NCBI RefSeq assembly: GCF_019204005.1
Contig: NZ_JAGSPA010000003.1
Span: forward strand, 62,001 to 126,000
Source: Pacificimonas pallii
Lineage (GTDB): Bacteria > Pseudomonadota > Alphaproteobacteria > Sphingomonadales > Sphingomonadaceae
Reading direction: 5' to 3'
DNA: 64,000 bases
A program made the position numbers and the translations under genes. Positions 10,659-19,602 of the stretch are shown here, piece after piece. Numbering within the stretch: the stretch's first letter is position 1; each line of letters starts with the position of its first letter. The notes below the pieces were generated by a model. The model was not told the origin of the DNA, made no database searches, and was given only the letters and a program-made list of their open reading frames with translations.

Positions 10659-11428
10659 GCGACCGGAAGGCCGCCCTGATTGTTTCGCAGACGCAATCCG
10701 CACGCGATGCCGGGCAGCTCCTGATGCCCCTGCATGACTGGGTATCATTGGAGGAAGCCGATATCCTAGTGGCCCTGGGCGGCGACGGGTTTCTGCTGCA
10801 TACACTGCATCGCATGATGGAGACCGGCAACATCAAGCCGGTTTTCGGCATGAATCGCGGCACCGTCGGTTTCATGATGAACGAATTCCGCGCAGACGGC
10901 CTGCAGCAGCGCCTGCGCGCCGCGAAGAGTTTTCGCTTGCATCCCCTGAAAATGGATGCACGCACGATATCCGGCGAGCATGTCGTATCGCCCGCGATCA
11001 ATGAAGTGTCGCTCCTGCGCGAAACCCGTCAGGCAGCCAAAATCGAAATTTCAATTGATGGCCGGGTGCGGATGGCTGAGCTTGCCTGCGACGGCGTCCT
11101 CGTGTCCACGCCCGCCGGATCGACCGCCTATAATCTCTCGGCGAATGGCCCAATTCTGCCGCTGTCCAGCGATCTTCTTGCGCTGACGCCGATCAGTCCC
11201 TTTCGCCCGAGGCGCTGGCGAGGCGCGCTGATTCCCGACAGCGCGACGGTCGAATTCCGCATGCTGGAAGCGGGAAAGCGTCCAGTCTCGGCCGTTGCCG
11301 ATCAGCGCGAGGTACGCGACGTGTCGGTCGTGTCGGTATCGTCCGATACGCAGGTCTCGCTCGACCTGCTCTTCGACCCTGACTACGCTCTGGATGACCG
11401 CATCGTCATGGAGCAGTTTCTCACATAG
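10655..11428 (+). CDS. nadK: NAD kinase
   Basis: 257 aa; phosphorylates NAD to NADP. The sequence has the GGDG nucleotide-binding motif ([17 protein letters not shown]), [12 protein letters not shown], and the second conserved region [23 protein letters not shown]. It is the short alphaproteobacterial form. It starts inside the moaA stop codon (ATGA overlap), so translation is probably coupled to moaA. It is followed by tRNA-Asn on the same strand. Confidence 0.95.
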   Translation: MSDRKAALIVSQTQSARDAGQLLMPLHDWVSLEEADILVALGGDGFLLHTLHRMMETGNIKPVFGMNRGTVGFMMNEFRADGLQQRLRAAKSFRLHPLKMDARTISGEHVVSPAINEVSLLRETRQAAKIEISIDGRVRMAELACDGVLVSTPAGSTAYNLSANGPILPLSSDLLALTPISPFRPRRWRGALIPDSATVEFRMLEAGKRPVSAVADQREVRDVSVVSVSSDTQVSLDLLFDPDYALDDRIVMEQFLT

Positions 11429-11495
11429 TCGTCAGACTAAATTAATCGATGCTTGTCATCACGAAAGGGCGTGGCTATAGCCGCGCCTTCAGCGT

Positions 11496-11570
11496 TCCCC
11501 GGTAGCTCAGCGGTAGAGCAATCGACTGTTAATCGATCGGTCGTCTGTTCGAATCAGACCCGGGGAGCCA
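11496..11570 (+). tRNA. tRNA-Asn (anticodon GTT)
   Basis: The 75-nt cloverleaf has acceptor stem TCCCCGG/CCGGGGA, D-arm AGCTCAGCGGTAGAGC, anticodon loop CTGTTAA with GTT, T-arm GTCTGTTCGAATCAGAC, discriminator G and an encoded CCA tail. An intrinsic-terminator-like hairpin follows. Confidence 0.97.
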
Positions 11571-11579
11571 GAGATTTCC

Positions 11580-11616
11580 AGGGTTCGCATTTCGATGAAG
11601 TGCGGACCCTTTTTTC
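11580..11616 (+). terminator. Rho-independent terminator after tRNA-Asn
   Basis: An imperfect stem AGGGTTCGCA / TGCGGACCCT encloses an 11-nt or so loop and is followed by a run of six T, 10 nt downstream of the tRNA. Probably ends the tRNA transcript. Confidence 0.75.
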
Positions 11617-11692
11617 GTTGCGGACCTGGTGGTGCGCCGAGCCTCCAATTCCGGTGCACCCGGCGGTCAGGAGGTAGAGTCAGCACACGATA

Positions 11693-12037
11693 TCAATCGC
11701 TTCCCAAACGAAACTGTACGGCGATTTCGACCATATGTGGCTGGCCGTCCGGCGGCGGCGGGATATGTTTGACCCGGTTCGGCATTCGGATGGCTTCGCG
11801 GTCCAGAATGCCGGAGCCGGTCTTCTGAATCAAATCGACATCGCCGATGGTACCGTCGGATAGAACGTGCACGCGAATCCGCGCCACGCCTTCATCGCCG
11901 CGCATGACGGCGCTGCGCGGATAGTCCTGCATCAAGGCGATTTGACGCTGAACCTTCACAGTCCATTCCTGTGCCGTCGCTGGCAACGCGATCGTAAGGA
12001 CCGCTGCAAATACCGCAATCAAGCGCATCAAATTCAT
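11693..12037 (-). CDS. Periplasmic TonB C-terminal-domain protein (energy-transducer-like)
   Basis: 114 aa. A cleavable signal peptide (residues 1-22, ending ALPATAQ) precedes a TonB C-terminal fold: YPRSAVMRGDEGVARIRVHV, GTIGDVDLIQKTGSGILDREAI and a closing strand HMVEIAVQFRL. A real TonB needs an anchored N-terminal helix and a Pro-rich linker. Here the hydrophobic segment ends in a signal-peptidase-like site and there is no linker, so it is more likely a soluble periplasmic relative. Stand-alone gene between tRNA-Asn and sdhB. Confidence 0.8.
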   Translation of the reverse strand: MNLMRLIAVFAAVLTIALPATAQEWTVKVQRQIALMQDYPRSAVMRGDEGVARIRVHVLSDGTIGDVDLIQKTGSGILDREAIRMPNRVKHIPPPPDGQPHMVEIAVQFRLGSD

Positions 12038-12181
12038 CGCTTAGCTCCGCATGTGGCGCTTGGCGACCGGATGGTCGACAACCCCGTAAAATGCTAAGCT
12101 AAGGGCGATCTGGTTTAGAAATCATTGCCAAACGCGATGACAATTTTGCGGGCGGCAGGTTCGCGGAATCATGCGTTCGCG

Positions 12182-12967
12182 TCAGACCTGCCGCTCGACG
12201 ACCATCTTCTTGATTTCGGCAATGGCTTTTGCCGGATTGAGCCCCTTTGGGCACACATTCGAACAGTTCATGATCGTATGGCAGCGATAGAGGCGGAAGG
12301 GGTCCTCTAGCGCATCAAGGCGCTCGCCGGTCATCTCGTCTCGGCTATCCGCCAGCCAGCGATACGCCTGCAGCAGGATCGCCGGGCCAAGAAATTTCTC
12401 CTGATTCCACCAATAGCTTGGGCAAGCCGTTGAGCAACATGCACACAGAATGCACTCGTACAGGCCATTCAGTTCCTCGCGCTGGTCCTCGGACTGAATG
12501 CGCTCCTTACCGGCGGGCGCGGGCGTCTTCGTCTTCAGCCACGGTTCGATGGAAGCATATTGCGCGTAGAAATGTTTGAAATCGGGAACGAGGTCCTTGA
12601 TGACCTCCATATGCGGCAGCGGCGTGATCTGAACATCGCCGGACAGTTCTTCGATAGGCTGCGTGCAGGCGAGCGTATTTGTCCCGTCGATATTCATCGA
12701 GCATGATCCGCAAATGCCCTCGCGGCAGGACCGGCGGAAAGTAAGCGTCGGGTCCATCTCGTTCTTGATCTTAATCAGGGCATCAAGGACCATCGGTCCG
12801 CAGCTACCCATGTCGACCTCATACGTATCGAGCCGCGGATTTTCATCATCGTCCGGCGACCAGCGATAGATTTTAAAGGTCTTGACGGCCTTGGCTCCAT
12901 CGGGAGCTTTATATACGCGCGTCTTGCCGGTCATCTTGCTGTTCGCGGGAAGTGCGAATTCGGCCAT
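12182..12967 (-). CDS. sdhB: Succinate dehydrogenase iron-sulfur subunit
   Basis: 261 aa. Complex II subunit that carries electrons from SdhA to quinone. Three cluster motifs are visible: [21 protein letters not shown] for [2Fe-2S], [16 protein letters not shown], and [17 protein letters not shown] for the [4Fe-4S] and [3Fe-4S] sites. The open frame extends upstream to 13117, but the ATG at 12967 ([15 protein letters not shown]) gives the usual N-terminus. The other sdh genes are not adjacent, which is unusual because sdhB normally ends an sdhCDAB operon. Confidence 0.95.
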   Translation of the reverse strand: MAEFALPANSKMTGKTRVYKAPDGAKAVKTFKIYRWSPDDDENPRLDTYEVDMGSCGPMVLDALIKIKNEMDPTLTFRRSCREGICGSCSMNIDGTNTLACTQPIEELSGDVQITPLPHMEVIKDLVPDFKHFYAQYASIEPWLKTKTPAPAGKERIQSEDQREELNGLYECILCACCSTACPSYWWNQEKFLGPAILLQAYRWLADSRDEMTGERLDALEDPFRLYRCHTIMNCSNVCPKGLNPAKAIAEIKKMVVERQV

Positions 12968-13050
12968 GTGTGAAACCCTTGTCTGTATGAGTGTCCGTGT
13001 CAGCCACCCGGTGTTTTCGCGCCGAGCGTTAGCGCCAAGTGCGCCGCAGG

Positions 13051-13860
13051 TCACCCGTCCTTTTTGTCGCCCTGTTCTGCCACCGCGCCCGCGCGGCGCC
13101 GCAAAATCTCTTCGCATACCCGGTAGGTACGTTCATTATCGACGTCGATGGCATATTCGCCATTCGACAGGATAACGGGCCGGATGTCGATCCCCAAGCG
13201 ACGCGACACGCTTATCATGCCCTTCTGGAGCGAAACGAGGCCGAAGCGCATGCGAATGAGATTCCAAAGCCCGAACGCGCTTGCGATACGCCTGGGATTC
13301 TTCATGAACTGGCCGCCTTCGCGAAAGATTTCAGCGCTTTCGATAACCGCCAGATTCGAAATCGCATAGCTGTTGCAGTTCGCGTAGGAATCATCGGCAA
13401 AATCATAATAATTCCGCTGCCCGTCCGGGTGCGCGGCCATGACATCGGCTTTCCGCGCAAGCAAAAACAGCGCCTCCGCGCCCGCTTCCACTTCCGCAAC
13501 GATCCGGTCGATCACTTCGGCCTCAATCAGAACATTATCGGCTGTGGTGATAAGATATGGCCCCTCACTCACAGCCGATGCTGCCGCGTAGACGCTGTCT
13601 GTGATCGACGTCTGCGCCGGGCTTAACATCACCGCCATTGGCGCAATCGTCTGCCGCACCAGGTCAAACGCTTCTTCGTCGATGCTGACAACAATCTCGC
13701 CGACATGCGGATGCGCCTTCAGAACCTCCAATGTACGGACGATCAGCGGCGTGCCCAGAATTGGTGCCACGCATTTGTGTGAGACGCCCAGCATCTCGGC
13801 GACCGGATTAACCTGCCCGACGCGCTGTCCGGCCAGGACGATGGCCGTCACCTTTTTCAC
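13051..13860 (-). CDS. Nucleotidyltransferase (MobA/GlmU-like NTP transferase)
   Basis: 269 aa, single GT-A-like nucleotidyltransferase domain. The N-terminus [10 protein letters not shown] with a downstream [12 protein letters not shown] replaces the usual LAGGxGxRL...K...GxP signature; the metal-binding region is ITTADNVLI. No left-handed-helix or acyltransferase domain is present, so it is not GlmU itself. It overlaps the ATP-grasp gene upstream (ATGA-type), so they are one operon. Substrate unknown; the setting suggests activation of a sugar or polyol phosphate for an envelope glycolipid. Confidence 0.7.
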   Translation of the reverse strand: MKKVTAIVLAGQRVGQVNPVAEMLGVSHKCVAPILGTPLIVRTLEVLKAHPHVGEIVVSIDEEAFDLVRQTIAPMAVMLSPAQTSITDSVYAAASAVSEGPYLITTADNVLIEAEVIDRIVAEVEAGAEALFLLARKADVMAAHPDGQRNYYDFADDSYANCNSYAISNLAVIESAEIFREGGQFMKNPRRIASAFGLWNLIRMRFGLVSLQKGMISVSRRLGIDIRPVILSNGEYAIDVDNERTYRVCEEILRRRAGAVAEQGDKKDG

Positions 13861-14864
13861 GGCAATAGCCCATTGCGCGACAGGCTTTCCGCCAGAATCG
13901 TCTCGATCAGTTCAGCATGGGACATGCCTGCGAGGCCGGCCGAAATACTGATGGTTTTCTTCGACCATAAATTGCAGTTCAGATTGACTTCAAGAAACAT
14001 CAACGTGCCACTTTCGGGATCGAGACGAAACTCCCAGCGGCCATAATCGAACGGCAGATATTCAGGCAGCAGCTTGTACGTATATTCGTATATCTGAGGC
14101 AGCCATTCCGGATCATCATAGGGCACCATCTTGTAGCGCTGCGGCCCATCTGAGAGATTACGCTTTTCCTCATAGGTCCGCAGGATCGTCGGGTCCGCCT
14201 GAACGTTCATCTGTGTCGGCAGGATGATGGGTTTGCCGTTCATGGTGATGACGGAGACTTCGATGTCGTGACCACTCAGGAATCGCTCGACAATCGCATC
14301 ATGGCCCTCGCCATGGATCTTGGCGACAGCCGCCTGCACGCCGGGCCAGTCGGTCGCGTCGCTGACGCCCCAGCTGGCTGAAGATGCGTTCGGTTTGATG
14401 ACGAAGCGCTCGCCCTTCGGCATCTTCGCTTCTTCCATCGGCGCACCGCGGCGAAAGATCGCCCAGTCCAGCGTCGGCACGCCAGCGTCGCGGGCGGCCA
14501 TCTTCGTCAGATGCTTATCGTCGGACATGCCGCGAATGATCGGGCTTGCCCCCAGATACGGAATGCTATGGCGATTGCAGAGCAGCGGCAGCAGCATCTC
14601 GGAATTCAGAAACCCGCCGCGATTGAGTAGCGGAAACACGAAATCGACATCTGGCCTGTCGAAAAGCGACTGGTACCGGTCGGCCAGAACGAGATTCAAC
14701 CCGATATCTTCAAGAACCGTGCGAATTTCGTGGTGATAAGTCGCATGCGTGCCATCGGTGGGATGCGGCGTGCCGTCACCAAGCGCATGCTTGGCGATGA
14801 ACATTACCTTCAGCCTGGCCTTGGCGTCTTCGGAAATGGTCAGTGGGGTCGGAAGATCGGACAA
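13857..14864 (-). CDS. ATP-grasp enzyme, D-Ala-D-Ala ligase-like
   Basis: 335 aa. Typical ATP-grasp elements: FVIKPNASSASWGVS (lysine plus glycine/serine-rich loop), AIVERFLSGHDIEVSVITM, and the metal-binding acid pair in WEFRLDPESGTLMFLEVNLNCNLW. It has a short pre-ATP-grasp region and no extra domain. Real D-Ala-D-Ala ligases end in a GFT motif, which I do not see, so a different carboxylate-amine ligation is likely. It is the first gene of the pair with the nucleotidyltransferase. Product unknown. Confidence 0.75.
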   Translation of the reverse strand: MSDLPTPLTISEDAKARLKVMFIAKHALGDGTPHPTDGTHATYHHEIRTVLEDIGLNLVLADRYQSLFDRPDVDFVFPLLNRGGFLNSEMLLPLLCNRHSIPYLGASPIIRGMSDDKHLTKMAARDAGVPTLDWAIFRRGAPMEEAKMPKGERFVIKPNASSASWGVSDATDWPGVQAAVAKIHGEGHDAIVERFLSGHDIEVSVITMNGKPIILPTQMNVQADPTILRTYEEKRNLSDGPQRYKMVPYDDPEWLPQIYEYTYKLLPEYLPFDYGRWEFRLDPESGTLMFLEVNLNCNLWSKKTISISAGLAGMSHAELIETILAESLSRNGLLP

Positions 14865-14996
14865 GCTCGGCCTTTCTAAAGCGGACTTAGGCGGACTTTC
14901 GCGCGCCTAGGTAGGGGGTATGGCTAAAATATGATAGGCTGGAAGTTTGCCATGGCTGCTGATTGCCAGTTCTGACGAGCCCGCGGCAGAATCTGA

Positions 14997-16349
14997 TCAT
15001 TCGGCAGCGGTCGCATCGGCTTCTTTCGTATCCGCAAGCGCACGCCTCAGCGCGAAGGACAGCAGACCCGCCCCCAGAATCGCCGCGCCCAGGGTCGCAA
15101 AGGCAATGCCGCGCGCACCATGCTCCTGCCCCAGCCACACCATCGCACCGACGTAGACCGTCGTCACGAACACCCGGACCTTCAGCGCCAGCGTTTCCCG
15201 CCCGATCGCGTATAAAGCGGGTTCGAACGACACGGTCGCAAGGTCGATCGCCGCCGCAACGCCAACGATCAACAATAGCGGGTACGCGCTTTCAAAAGGT
15301 GCCCCGGCAATCAGCACAAGCGCCAATTTCCCAAACAGCAGGATCACGCCCGCCACGACAGCGCCCGCGATCAAACCGATCTTCAATGCCTTTCCCAGGA
15401 TCTTGTAGAAGTCTTCAAGCCCATTATTGAACGTACGCGTCCGCACCATTTCCGGCAGCAGGACCTGCACCGTCATGCGCCCGACCGTGGCCATTGCCCG
15501 CCCCAGCTGCAATGCGATCTGAAATCCGCCGGCGGCGGCAGGTCCGACAAATAGTCCTGTCAGGAGTACCGGCAGTTGCTTGCCCGCAAGAACCACGGTC
15601 TGCGCCATATTTGTCGCTACGGCAAAGCGCGCCAAGCCGGGCGATTCCGCGAATGTCTCTTTTACCGACAGGGCCGCCGCGTCCCATCGCAGGTCGCCCC
15701 ACGCATGGCGGGCCGACAACCAGTAGACGGCCATCGCGACGAACTCAGCCGCGCCCCATGCCAGGATGAACGCCGTTATCGTTGGCGAAAAAACCCAAAC
15801 CACGAGCACACCAACCAGCCGCGCCGCAGTCAAAGCTGCGTCCGCGTTCGCGGAAAGGCCAAACCGGTCATAAAGACGAAGAATGCCCGCCGCGGTCGAT
15901 CGGACACTGACAAGGGTGGCGATTGCGAACCAGAAGGCAATCCATGACATGTCCGCATCCCACCCAAATAGCGGCCCAAGCAGAATGATGACCACCGCGG
16001 CGAGGCCAGCGCCGACGAGCGCACCGCCCGCATCCAGAAGCAGGCAGAGTTTCAACAATCTGACGAGTGTCCGCTCCCTGCCCGCCTTCAGCCGCTCCAT
16101 GCCGAAGCGGACAACGATCTGCCACGTCTGGAAACCGACAAAGGCGGTCACCGCCTGCGCGGCACCGACGATCAGCACGAATTGGCCGAAGCCTTCCCGC
16201 CCCAGGGACCGTGTCATGATCGCAATGTACATAAAGCTGAAAACCGCTGCCGCGCCGCGCCCACCGAGCAACCAGACGAAGTTGCGGCCCAGCGCTCCCA
16301 GGCTGCCGCCGCGTTCCTGCTTGTTCTGTCGGATTACCGGGTCGTTCAT
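14997..16349 (-). CDS. Polysaccharide flippase (oligosaccharide flippase/Wzx-type, MATE-like)
   Basis: About 450 aa with a dozen or so hydrophobic segments (for example FVLIVGAAQAVTAFVGF, FAVATNMAQTVVLAGKQLPV, LALKVRVFVTTVYVGAMVWL). These are typical of the inner-membrane family that flips lipid-linked glycan units. I start it at the ATG at 16349 (MNDPVIRQNKQERG); an in-frame ATG at 16376 adds nine residues, and neither has a clear Shine-Dalgarno. Fits a role with the neighbouring GT4 and nucleotidyltransferase genes in exporting an envelope glycan. Confidence 0.82.
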   Translation of the reverse strand: MNDPVIRQNKQERGGSLGALGRNFVWLLGGRGAAAVFSFMYIAIMTRSLGREGFGQFVLIVGAAQAVTAFVGFQTWQIVVRFGMERLKAGRERTLVRLLKLCLLLDAGGALVGAGLAAVVIILLGPLFGWDADMSWIAFWFAIATLVSVRSTAAGILRLYDRFGLSANADAALTAARLVGVLVVWVFSPTITAFILAWGAAEFVAMAVYWLSARHAWGDLRWDAAALSVKETFAESPGLARFAVATNMAQTVVLAGKQLPVLLTGLFVGPAAAGGFQIALQLGRAMATVGRMTVQVLLPEMVRTRTFNNGLEDFYKILGKALKIGLIAGAVVAGVILLFGKLALVLIAGAPFESAYPLLLIVGVAAAIDLATVSFEPALYAIGRETLALKVRVFVTTVYVGAMVWLGQEHGARGIAFATLGAAILGAGLLSFALRRALADTKEADATAAE

Positions 16350-16394
16350 CGCGATGCCGTCAATGCAGCCCCGCATCTAAAAGCGCAACCAGCG

Positions 16395-17168
16395 CTAAAC
16401 TGCCGAGCAGACTTTCGGGAGCGCAAGTACAAAGGTTGCACCGCCGCCTTTGCCGCCATCGCCATCGCCATCGCCATCATCCGTGACGAACAGGCGCCCG
16501 CCACTTGCGGCTGCGTGACTGGCCGCGATCGACAGACCGATGCCGCGCCCTTCGGTTTCACTCCCCAACCTTTCGAAACGCTCAAAAATGCGCATTCGGT
16601 CCGCCTTGGCAATTCCCGGACCGCTATCTCGCACCGTCACGACGACCTCGTCGCCGTCCTCGACAAAGACATCCACCTGGCCGCCATCGTCACTGAATTT
16701 GAGGGCATTGGAGAAGAGATTGATCAGGATCTGCCGTAATTTCTTCTGATCGCCGCTGACCATGGCGACCGGCCCGGTCGCGCCTGCGATGGAAAAGGAT
16801 ATCTGGCGTGCCTCTGCAATCGGGCCGAATAGCGGTGCCGTTTCATTGACGAGCGCACGCATGTCCACTGTCGCGGACGCTTTGACTTTGCGCGCACCAT
16901 CAAGATCGTTCAGCACCTCCTCCAAATGCGCGCACGCCTGGGCGATATCCCGCGCAAACCGGGCATATCCCTGATCGTTGCGGCCAGCACCAAGACGCAA
17001 GGCGCGCTTCGTAATCTCGGCAACCGGCATGTAAAGCTGCGTGGCAAGGTCGGAGCCTTGCCCCGGCCCGGTTTCGCGCCCCCGCTGCGACGCGGACGCC
17101 GCGCCGACATCGCCGGGCGGGCGATGCGCTGACATGTCCGCACCGGAAGGGGCGACATCAATAAGCAC
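16395..17168 (-). CDS. Histidine-kinase-like ATPase lacking the phospho-acceptor histidine
   Basis: 257 aa, no membrane segment. A DHp-like helical region is followed by a clear HATPase_c domain: N box NLFSNALKFS, G1 DSGPGI, F box FERFERLG and G2 GRGIGLSI. In the DHp region the place of the usual SHELRTPL box reads ATQLYMPVAEI, so the phosphorylated histidine is missing. Near the C-terminus a (GATGGC)n-type repeat encodes DGDGDGDGG. The start is a GTG. It lies 53 nt downstream of the DUF2336 gene, on the same strand. Probably a pseudokinase or an ATP-binding regulator. Confidence 0.8.
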   Translation of the reverse strand: MLIDVAPSGADMSAHRPPGDVGAASASQRGRETGPGQGSDLATQLYMPVAEITKRALRLGAGRNDQGYARFARDIAQACAHLEEVLNDLDGARKVKASATVDMRALVNETAPLFGPIAEARQISFSIAGATGPVAMVSGDQKKLRQILINLFSNALKFSDDGGQVDVFVEDGDEVVVTVRDSGPGIAKADRMRIFERFERLGSETEGRGIGLSIAASHAAASGGRLFVTDDGDGDGDGGKGGGATFVLALPKVCSAV

Positions 17169-17221
17169 GGTGAATTCGCATTGTTCCGTGTCCGTAATTT
17201 GCGTGACCGAAAAGGCAAGCG

Positions 17222-18262
17222 TCAGGTCTGGGAAGACATCTCAAGAACGGCTCGAAACGCAGGATCGAGACGCCAGTAATCAAGCAGCGCCGCCAACCCT
17301 TCTGCGCCAATTTCGAGCTCGACCGCAGCGGCCTGGGCAGCCACGTCAGCGGGTTCGTCGCCCAGACGCGATACTCTTAAAAGGAGTTCGACCACCCGGC
17401 TGACGTCGCTCTTTTCGCATCCCAGGGCCAATAACAGTGCAAGCAGCGCATCGACGTCTTCGCGAAAAAGCAGCGTCCATGCGGTCACCAGTGTGATCTT
17501 GGCCTTCACAGCCACAATGGCCGCAGCCAGGACCGGGTCCGCATCGCCCAATGCGCGGATCAGCAGCGCGGAATCGAGCTCGCCGCGTTCATCCAGCCGC
17601 ACCGCAAGTCGCGCCGCCCGGTGCTGAACGGACTGCGAAACATCGCGCCGCGCATTCAGTCGCCGGGACGCATCATGCCATGCCCGACTCTCCGCCGCGT
17701 TCGCGCCGTTCGCAAGTGCCCCCGCGACCTGCCAGACCAGTGCGCTCGCCAGCGCATCGGGCAGTTCGGCAGCGTTCAGGACAGGTTGCTGATTCTTGTC
17801 GATGCGCCCGCCCCGCGCATCCCTGTACAGCTCAGCCAGTCGCGCGAGCCCGGAATCCTCATCGTGCGCGCAGCGATCGATGAGGGACTGGGGCGAGGAC
17901 GTAATTTCACTCTCGGCCACGAAGGCCAGCCTGCGCAGGCGCATCTCAACCTGATGATCCTCGGCCCGGTGAAGCAGTGCCGAGGCGATTTCGGGCTGCT
18001 GCACGAAGGCTCCGTCTTCCAGCTGCCTAAGGACAGCCTTAGTGTCCGCAGCGCGCTGCTGCGCAAGCGCACTCAGATCTTCGGCAATGTCGGAAAGCAG
18101 GGCGGAAAGACAGCTGAGCGACAGTGCCCGCAGCTCGTCGCTGACCCGCACACGCTGAGGAGAGAACAGCGCGTCGACGTGCTGCCGGGTGGCGCGCGCG
18201 CTGCGGGCAGGCGCGGCAGCTAGCCGCGCGGCGCCAGCGCCGAATGCCATACCCTTAACCAT
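17222..18262 (-). CDS. DUF2336 domain protein
   Basis: 346 aa, almost wholly alpha-helical, with HEAT-like repeated helices (for example AARLAVRLDERGELDSALLIRAL, DADPVLAAAIVAV). This is the alphaproteobacterial DUF2336 family, whose biochemical function is not established. No signal peptide or transmembrane segment. It lies directly upstream of the histidine-less kinase-like gene on the same strand, a pairing that suggests a shared signalling role. The start may be M1 (18262) or M5 (18250). Confidence 0.78.
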   Translation of the reverse strand: MVKGMAFGAGAARLAAAPARSARATRQHVDALFSPQRVRVSDELRALSLSCLSALLSDIAEDLSALAQQRAADTKAVLRQLEDGAFVQQPEIASALLHRAEDHQVEMRLRRLAFVAESEITSSPQSLIDRCAHDEDSGLARLAELYRDARGGRIDKNQQPVLNAAELPDALASALVWQVAGALANGANAAESRAWHDASRRLNARRDVSQSVQHRAARLAVRLDERGELDSALLIRALGDADPVLAAAIVAVKAKITLVTAWTLLFREDVDALLALLLALGCEKSDVSRVVELLLRVSRLGDEPADVAAQAAAVELEIGAEGLAALLDYWRLDPAFRAVLEMSSQT

Positions 18263-18394
18263 GAGCGGTTTCCAACGTCCCCCAACACTTCCAACACGCG
18301 GCCCATTGGCACTTCGTTACGGGTACAACCTTTATATGCCCAGTCTTTAAATTTCGTTGTTGGACGCGCTGAAAACCGCACCGCGCATTGCCAA

Positions 18395-19537
18395 TCAGGC
18401 GACTGACGCCTCAATCTGCCGCTGTTGCCGCCAGAATATGCTGCCGACCGTAGCCGCCAAAGCCGCGCCCAGAGCAATCGCCGCGCTGCCCGTTGCGGCC
18501 AGCGCAACCATGGCGAGCGAAAGCCGGAGGACCGTGCCTCTGCCGCGCCGTAAGCCAGCACCGCCAAGCCGCCTCTGTCGGCGATCGAGCACGATTGCGG
18601 CCAATAATCCGCAGCCGACAGCGATCAGTGCTGCCGGTCCGTTGGCCGCGATCGCAGCGATGATGCCAAGCTCCCAATGCCCCGGCCTCAGCAGTCGCCA
18701 CCAGCGGGGATGTGGCGCGCCAAGCGTGAGGTGAGACAGGGGATGGCCGGCTGCATGGACCAATGTCCCGAGCAGCGCCATTGCCAACCCGGCCAGGATG
18801 AATCCGGACACGCAAAGCCCCACGGCGACCAGCGAAAATGCCGACCCCGCGACGATAAGCCAATCCGGCTCGACATGCCGCCGGGCCAGTGCACGCATTA
18901 ATGGCATGGAGAACTGCGCCGCCCGGCCCGTTCCCTGCGCGCCGCCAAGCCAGCGCTCCGCGCCGCGCGCGTCGCTTACCTCAAGCGCACTGGCGGGCTC
19001 TGGCAATGAAAATGGCGTCAGCGTTCCCGCCGCGCGCGCGGCCCTTGGGAGCGCGAGTTCAAGATCCCAGTCGCCGACCTGCGCAAGGGCAGCCTTGAAA
19101 ACCGCCGCCGGATAGCGCGCCAGGCCTGCCGTCACGGCATTGTCTGTCATTTTCTGGTCGGACAGGCGATCAGCCTCGTCTGCGTCCCGCACGGCGACGA
19201 TGCTGCCCTTATCAGCGGTGGCAAATTCCTGCACGATACCCGGCGCGAACAAAACGCCGTCACGAACGACGGTCACATCGCCGGAATCGCCAATCGCTCC
19301 CTTCAAAAGAGCGGTATCGTGCATGACGTCGACGTCGTCCCAGTCCTGCCGCAGTCTTTCAATCGCACGCGCGACATCGGGCGGCATGCGTTCGACCATG
19401 ACGATCAGACGCTGTGCGCCAAGTCTCCGCGCGATCTCCGCCTGCCGTTCGATTACAGTACGCCCTGCGACCGGAATGCCTGCGATGCGGGCACCGCTCG
19501 GGGCATCGCGTTTCGCGAACAGGATTGCGGCGGACAT
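18395..19537 (-). CDS. Two-domain protein: degenerate nucleotidyltransferase fused to degenerate CDP-alcohol phosphotransferase membrane domain
   Basis: 380 aa from the ATG at 19537 (MSAAILFAKRD); the open frame continues upstream but without protein-like character. Residues 1-180 resemble an IspD/MobA-type nucleotidyltransferase, yet the GxGxR loop is absent (LFAKRDAPSG). Residues 185-380 have the layout of the CDP-alcohol phosphotransferase half of bifunctional inositol-phosphate enzymes: AERWL, R-rich helix, VEPDWLIVAG in the place of xxPNxLTxxG, then membrane helices. The catalytic DxxDGxxAR site reads HAAGHPLSH (261-269), with both aspartates lost. It is just downstream of the GT4 gene on the same strand. 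Likely a pseudoenzyme or a family with changed chemistry. Confidence 0.6.
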   Translation of the reverse strand: MSAAILFAKRDAPSGARIAGIPVAGRTVIERQAEIARRLGAQRLIVMVERMPPDVARAIERLRQDWDDVDVMHDTALLKGAIGDSGDVTVVRDGVLFAPGIVQEFATADKGSIVAVRDADEADRLSDQKMTDNAVTAGLARYPAAVFKAALAQVGDWDLELALPRAARAAGTLTPFSLPEPASALEVSDARGAERWLGGAQGTGRAAQFSMPLMRALARRHVEPDWLIVAGSAFSLVAVGLCVSGFILAGLAMALLGTLVHAAGHPLSHLTLGAPHPRWWRLLRPGHWELGIIAAIAANGPAALIAVGCGLLAAIVLDRRQRRLGGAGLRRGRGTVLRLSLAMVALAATGSAAIALGAALAATVGSIFWRQQRQIEASVA

Positions 19538-19602
19538 CACAAAAAACCTCGTTGACTTGCTGTGCCATTCTGCACGGCCGGGCCGCCGCAGGGAAGACCT
19601 GT

